A DNA stretch of 64,000 bases from JAKACA01 sp049510975 (lineage in GTDB: Bacteria; Actinomycetota; Acidimicrobiia; Acidimicrobiales; Bog-793), in the NCBI GenBank assembly GCA_049510975.1, contig JBEKYM010000012.1:34398-98397 (forward strand), in the 5' to 3' direction. This document shows, one piece after another, positions 60,976-64,000 of this stretch (positions are counted from its first letter, which is position 1; the number at the start of each line of letters is the position of its first letter). The translations under genes and the position numbers were made by a program. The notes under the pieces were generated by a model that ran no database searches, was not told the DNA's origin, and saw nothing but the letters and a program-made list of their open reading frames with translations.

Positions 60976-62001
60976 ATGACCGCACCAGACTCGCAGGGCA
61001 ACGACCGCCTCCTCAGCGACTCGTATGGCCGCGTGGTGCGTGACCTTCGCATATCCGTCACGGACCGATGCAACTTCCGCTGCGTCTACTGCATGCCGGC
61101 CGAGGGACTGAAATGGCTCCCGCGATCGGAGATCCTCACCTTCGAGGAGATCGAGCGGATAGCGCGGCTGTTCATCGAGCATCTCGGGGTCGAGTCGATC
61201 CGACTCACCGGCGGAGAGCCGACCGTTCGAGCGGACCTGCCGCTGCTGGTGCGAATGCTTGCCGGCATCCGACGGCCCGACGGCCACGGCGTCGAGGTCG
61301 CCCTGACGACGAACGGCGCCAAGATGGCCCGCATGGCTCAGCCGCTGCGTGATGCTGGGCTGAACCGAATCAACATCTCGCTCGACTCGTTGAACCGCGA
61401 GCGTTTCGCCGAGATCACGAGGCGGGACGCTTTGGACGACGTGCTCGCTGGCATCACGGCCGCCGTCGAGGCCGGCCTCGATCCCGTCAAGGTGAACGTC
61501 GTCGTCGTGCGTGGTTGGAACGAAGACGAGATCGTGGACTTCGCCGAGTTCGGGCGCCGCGCCGGCGTGCAGCCGCGATTCATCGAGTTCATGCCGCTCG
61601 ATGCCGACGCCACCTGGTCGATGGACAAGGTTGTCGGTGCAGACGAGATCGTCGCCGCAATCGATGCCGTCTATCCGCTCGAAGAGGTGGAGCACGGGCC
61701 GGAACCGGCCTCGCGCTGGCGCTACCGGGATGGAGGCGGCGAGATCGGCGTCATCCCGTCGGTGACCAAGCCCTTCTGCGGCGACTGCGACCGAGTGCGT
61801 CTCACGGCGGAAGGGTCGTTCATGACCTGTCTGTTCGCGCAGGACGACTTCGACTTCCGCACGCCGATGCGGGCCGGCGCATCCGACCGGGAACTGGCGG
61901 ATCTGGCTGCGCGAGCTGTCGGCCTCAAGTGGGCAGGGCATCGCATCGGCAAGGTCGACTTCGTGCGGCCGAAGCGCTCGATGAGCCAGATCGGCGGCTG
62001 A
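60976..62001 (+). CDS. moaA: GTP 3',8-cyclase
   Basis: A 341-residue radical-SAM enzyme for the first step of molybdenum-cofactor synthesis. The radical-SAM cluster is Cys32, Cys36, Cys39 in RCNFRCVYCMPAEG; the second cluster is in FCGDCDRVRL and FMTCLF; RLTGGEPTVR binds SAM, and the C terminus ends MSQIGG with the conserved Gly-Gly. A TANNNT box (TAAGCT) at 60963-60968 ends seven bases before the ATG, so the mRNA may be leaderless. Confidence 0.95.
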   Translation: MTAPDSQGNDRLLSDSYGRVVRDLRISVTDRCNFRCVYCMPAEGLKWLPRSEILTFEEIERIARLFIEHLGVESIRLTGGEPTVRADLPLLVRMLAGIRRPDGHGVEVALTTNGAKMARMAQPLRDAGLNRINISLDSLNRERFAEITRRDALDDVLAGITAAVEAGLDPVKVNVVVVRGWNEDEIVDFAEFGRRAGVQPRFIEFMPLDADATWSMDKVVGADEIVAAIDAVYPLEEVEHGPEPASRWRYRDGGGEIGVIPSVTKPFCGDCDRVRLTAEGSFMTCLFAQDDFDFRTPMRAGASDRELADLAARAVGLKWAGHRIGKVDFVRPKRSMSQIGG

Positions 62002-62130
62002 CCGGGGCGAGGCGGGCACGCGATCGCGCTTGACAGATCGCCCGGAACCCGTTCCAAGTGACCGATTTTCCCGGCGTCGGTGTCTTCCCTGGTCACGCTG
62101 CTCGGAGCGACAAATCCGGCAAGGCCCGCC

Positions 62131-62136
62131 TACACT
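62131..62136 (+). promoter_or_regulatory. Putative -10 box for leaderless moaC mRNA
   Basis: TACACT at 62131-62136 ends seven bases before the moaC ATG (62144), and no ribosome-binding site is present between them. Transcription would begin at or next to the A of ATG. Leaderless mRNAs are common in actinobacteria; this placement is inferred. Confidence 0.45.
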
Positions 62137-62143
62137 CGGCCCA

Positions 62144-62629
62144 ATGCCCGAGCGTGGCCTCACCCATCTCGACCCCCTTGGCAGGGCCAGGATGGTGGAC
62201 GTCACCCCCAAGGAGACGACGCACCGACGGGCTCTGGCCCGCTGCAAGGTGCAGATGTTGCCGGATACGACGGTCGCCATCGCCTCCAACGCCATCAACA
62301 AGGGCGACGTGCTCGGGGCAGCTCGCATCGCGGGCATCCAAGCGGCAAAACGGACCGCCGAACTCATCCCTCTGTGTCACCCGCTGCTCGTTGGCGGCGT
62401 CGTCATCAACTTCACGATCGGCGACGACAACGTCGAGGTGGAGACCGAGGTAGAAGCAGTCGATCGCACTGGTGTGGAAATGGAGGCGTTGACGGCATGT
62501 GCCATCGCCGCCCTCACGATCTACGACATGTGCAAGTCGGCTGACCGATCAATGGTGATCGGCGAGCTCTGCCTCTGGGAAAAAACAGGAGGACGGTCGG
62601 GGACCTGGCGTCGCTCGGAAATCCACTAA
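62144..62629 (+). CDS. moaC: Cyclic pyranopterin monophosphate synthase
   Basis: A 161-residue MoaC, which converts the MoaA product to cyclic pyranopterin monophosphate. The family motifs RMVDVTPKETTHRRA, KRTAELIPLCHPLLVGGVVI, GVEMEALTACAIAALTIYDM and CKSADRSMVI are intact, including the catalytic Lys and Asp. It follows moaA by 142 bp and probably has its own promoter. Confidence 0.95.
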   Translation: MPERGLTHLDPLGRARMVDVTPKETTHRRALARCKVQMLPDTTVAIASNAINKGDVLGAARIAGIQAAKRTAELIPLCHPLLVGGVVINFTIGDDNVEVETEVEAVDRTGVEMEALTACAIAALTIYDMCKSADRSMVIGELCLWEKTGGRSGTWRRSEIH

Positions 62630-62684
62630 TCGGACGAGGCCCGCTTGTAGGGTCTCCCAAGGAGCAGGGGATGGTTCGAGGACG

Positions 62685-63410
62685 GTGAGCATCATGATCG
62701 TGGTGGTCTTGGCGGTCGTGTGGGTCGTAGCTCTCACACCAATGGTGTTACGGAGGATCTCAGAACGCCAGTTCACCGCTGGCGTTCGTAACTACCACCG
62801 TCGGCTGCTGCGGTTGGGCTCGGCCGGCCAGTCGGCCGCCGCGACCGAGCGGTCCTCTGGGTCGGTGCCCGGGGCGATGATCGGCTTCTCGGTGGCCGCC
62901 CAGCGACTGCACGTGGAGCGCTACGGTGCTCCGGCTCCGGCTCCGAGCCTCGAGATCGACGAACCGGCGCAGGCGTCGTCGTCACCGGTGCAGATCGCGT
63001 CACCGGCGACGGCTGCACGCCGGCGCCAGGTCGTGTCCGTTCTTGCAGGTGCGACACTGTTCTTCTTCGTCGTCGGCATCATTCCCGCCCTGCGCATCAT
63101 GTGGGATCTCGGTCTCGTCGGCATCGGCTGCACGGCTGCCTACGTCGCCCTGCTGATCCACTTTCACCGCTTGGCAGTTGAGCGTGCGCAGAAGGTCATC
63201 GCCCTCGAGACGCGGCGTCACGCCACCGAGGTCCTGGAAAGCCGCAGGCATGTCGTTGCTCTCGACCGAGCTCAGCAGGCGATAGGCGGGTACCGGGGAG
63301 CGCACTACGCCGGTGGTGGACACCGGTACGCCAGTGCCGCAGCGCCGGTGATGTCGGGGTCGGGATGGTCCGTGATGGCAACGCAGCCGCGCCAGGCGAG
63401 CCACCGCTGA
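62685..63410 (+). CDS. sepX: SepX/GlpR-like cell-division membrane protein
   Basis: A 241-residue membrane protein. Residues 3-20 are one transmembrane helix followed by PMVLRRISERQ; after a disordered middle come two more helices around 118-160 (VVSVLAGATLFFFVVGIIPA and LGLVGIGCTAAYVALLIHFH) and a basic tail. This architecture, including Pro-Met-x-LRR after the first helix, and the position beside moe/moa genes resemble actinobacterial SepX (GlpR), which interacts with the FtsZ divisome. GTG 62685 has GAGGAC upstream; ATG 62694 is an alternative. Assignment is by pattern and synteny. Confidence 0.65.
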   Translation: MSIMIVVVLAVVWVVALTPMVLRRISERQFTAGVRNYHRRLLRLGSAGQSAAATERSSGSVPGAMIGFSVAAQRLHVERYGAPAPAPSLEIDEPAQASSSPVQIASPATAARRRQVVSVLAGATLFFFVVGIIPALRIMWDLGLVGIGCTAAYVALLIHFHRLAVERAQKVIALETRRHATEVLESRRHVVALDRAQQAIGGYRGAHYAGGGHRYASAAAPVMSGSGWSVMATQPRQASHR

Positions 63411-63503
63411 TCAGCCGAATCCTGCCTCGGAGAGACTCGAGCACCTCCGCTATCGTGGTGGTCCCGCGCGACTGAGGCACCCACAGGTGTCGGTCGGTCC
63501 TTT

Positions 63504-63576
63504 GGGGGTGTAGCTCAGCTGGTAGAGCGCCACGTTCGCAACGTGGAAGTCGGCGGTTCGAGTCCGCTCACCTCCA
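63504..63576 (+). tRNA. tRNA-Ala (anticodon CGC)
   Basis: A complete 73-nt cloverleaf: acceptor GGGGGTG/CACCTCC with the Ala identity pair G3-U70, D arm GCTC/GAGC, anticodon stem CCACG/CGTGG with loop TTCGCAA (CGC), T arm GGCGG-TTCGAGT-CCGCT, discriminator A. CCA is not encoded. Confidence 0.97.
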
Positions 63577-63579
63577 CGC

Positions 63580-63602
63580 CGTTGTCGTTTCGACAACGTT
63601 TC
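63580..63602 (+). terminator. Rho-independent terminator after tRNA-Ala
   Basis: Perfect 8-bp stem CGTTGTCG / CGACAACG (63580-63587 and 63591-63598) with a TTT loop, followed by TTTC. It starts four bases after the tRNA end. Confidence 0.75.
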
Positions 63603-63713
63603 AGCAGCTAGGAGCCCGAATCTTCGCCGAAGCCCGCGGACCCACCTGATCAACTTGGCGCGCACGGAATCCTGCGGTCGCTGTCGCGCACGGTGAAGAG
63701 CAAGACTGATGGC

Positions 63714-64000
63714 GTGAGCGAAGTCTCCCCCGGCTGGTCCTGGTCCGAATCAGGAGCCGTCGCTCGGGCCCACCAAGCCGAGGCTCGCGCGCTCGTCGGC
63801 GAGGTGATCGATGCTATTCGATACTTCAACATCGACTACTTCAGCGAGCGTTTCCGGCATGGCGAGGTCGGACCTCGTTCCGTCGTGGACGACGAGGAAT
63901 GGAAGGCCCCAACATGGCGACACCCTGCGTGCGACACCATCGACTTCGCGGTCGAGGTTCAGACCGCATCAGGGCGCTGCTTCACCGTCGCCTGGGAGAG
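63714..64000 (+). CDS. Unknown protein (partial, runs off window)
   Basis: An uninterrupted frame of at least 95 codons from GTG 63714 to the window end; GTG 63693 is an alternative start. It contains VIDAIRYFNIDYFSERFRHG and IDFAVEVQTASGRCF. I recognise no family. The first part, around 63810-63850, is somewhat less GC-rich than the surroundings and the gene directly follows a tRNA, so acquired DNA is possible but unproved. Confidence 0.6.
   Translation, partial: MSEVSPGWSWSESGAVARAHQAEARALVGEVIDAIRYFNIDYFSERFRHGEVGPRSVVDDEEWKAPTWRHPACDTIDFAVEVQTASGRCFTVAWE

Noticed and set aside
63504..64000. Integration site of a mobile element at tRNA-Ala
   Set aside because: No integrase, direct repeat of the tRNA 3' end or other mobile gene is visible before the window ends.

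Overview
The window is high-GC DNA from an actinobacterium. Evidence includes a PaaR-type TetR repressor and paa genes, F420-type flavin enzymes, a DivIVA/Wag31-like protein, a SepX/GlpR-like division protein beside molybdopterin genes, a CIRCE element, two tRNAs without encoded CCA (the Lys one reads CC then G), and secreted proteins with GYWLV-type repeats that are common in Acidimicrobiia. Placement in Acidimicrobiia is my inference. No phage, IS element, CRISPR array or rRNA was seen.

Layout. 1-6.4 kb: phenylacetate degradation, with paaA (cut by the window edge), paaH, paaK, paaR and paaG on the minus strand and paaZ divergent; TetR-type inverted repeats lie in the promoter gaps. 6.5-10.5 kb: a secreted eight-repeat protein, an isochorismatase-fold protein whose catalytic residues are replaced, a Tam methyltransferase fused to a VOC domain behind a MarR-type palindrome, and a coiled-coil protein. 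10.5-13.9 kb: a GntR(YtrA)-ABC operon with two related permeases. 14-15.4 kb: a disulfide-oxidoreductase flavoprotein. 15.7-22 kb: a reductive pyrimidine/beta-amino-acid catabolic operon (nitrilase-type amidohydrolase, dihydropyrimidinase, LLM flavoenzyme, methylmalonate-semialdehyde dehydrogenase, omega-transaminase) and a convergent phosphotriesterase-family hydrolase. 23-26.5 kb: Kelch protein, small membrane protein, UspA, MFS carrier. 26.5-30.3 kb: an acyl-CoA side-chain degradation operon (thiolase-like aldolase, DUF35, acyl-CoA dehydrogenase, SDR). 30.3-36.5 kb: a 360-bp structured leader region and a 17-domain Ig-like surface protein, then a PadR regulator. 36.5-41 kb: Tat-exported amine oxidase, hotdog thioesterase, and a penicillin-recognising-fold protein with GYWLV repeats. 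41-46.5 kb: SPFH/band-7 plus ribbon-helix-helix pair, a broken P-loop kinase remnant, VOC proteins, an acetyltransferase, and a reductase/TetR divergent pair with two operators. 46.7-54.5 kb: tRNA-Lys, methyltransferases, an F420-type reductase, an HxlR/serine hydrolase pair, a cytoplasmic HtrA-like protease, a di-iron protein and a DivIVA-domain protein. 54.7-59 kb: AIM24-TldD-TldE-PHP operon. 59-63.4 kb: fmdB with a CIRCE element, divergent from moeA, then moaA, moaC and a SepX-like gene. 63.5-64 kb: tRNA-Ala with terminator and a truncated unknown gene.

Main points of interest: repeated apparent CTG initiation (one with a well-placed Shine-Dalgarno), a CIRCE box between fmdB and moeA, the Tam-VOC fusion, mutually exclusive hairpins ahead of the Ig-repeat gene, the SPFH/RHH pair with a perfect palindrome, and a tandem inverted repeat ahead of moaA. 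I did not recognise a wholly new defence or biosynthetic system.
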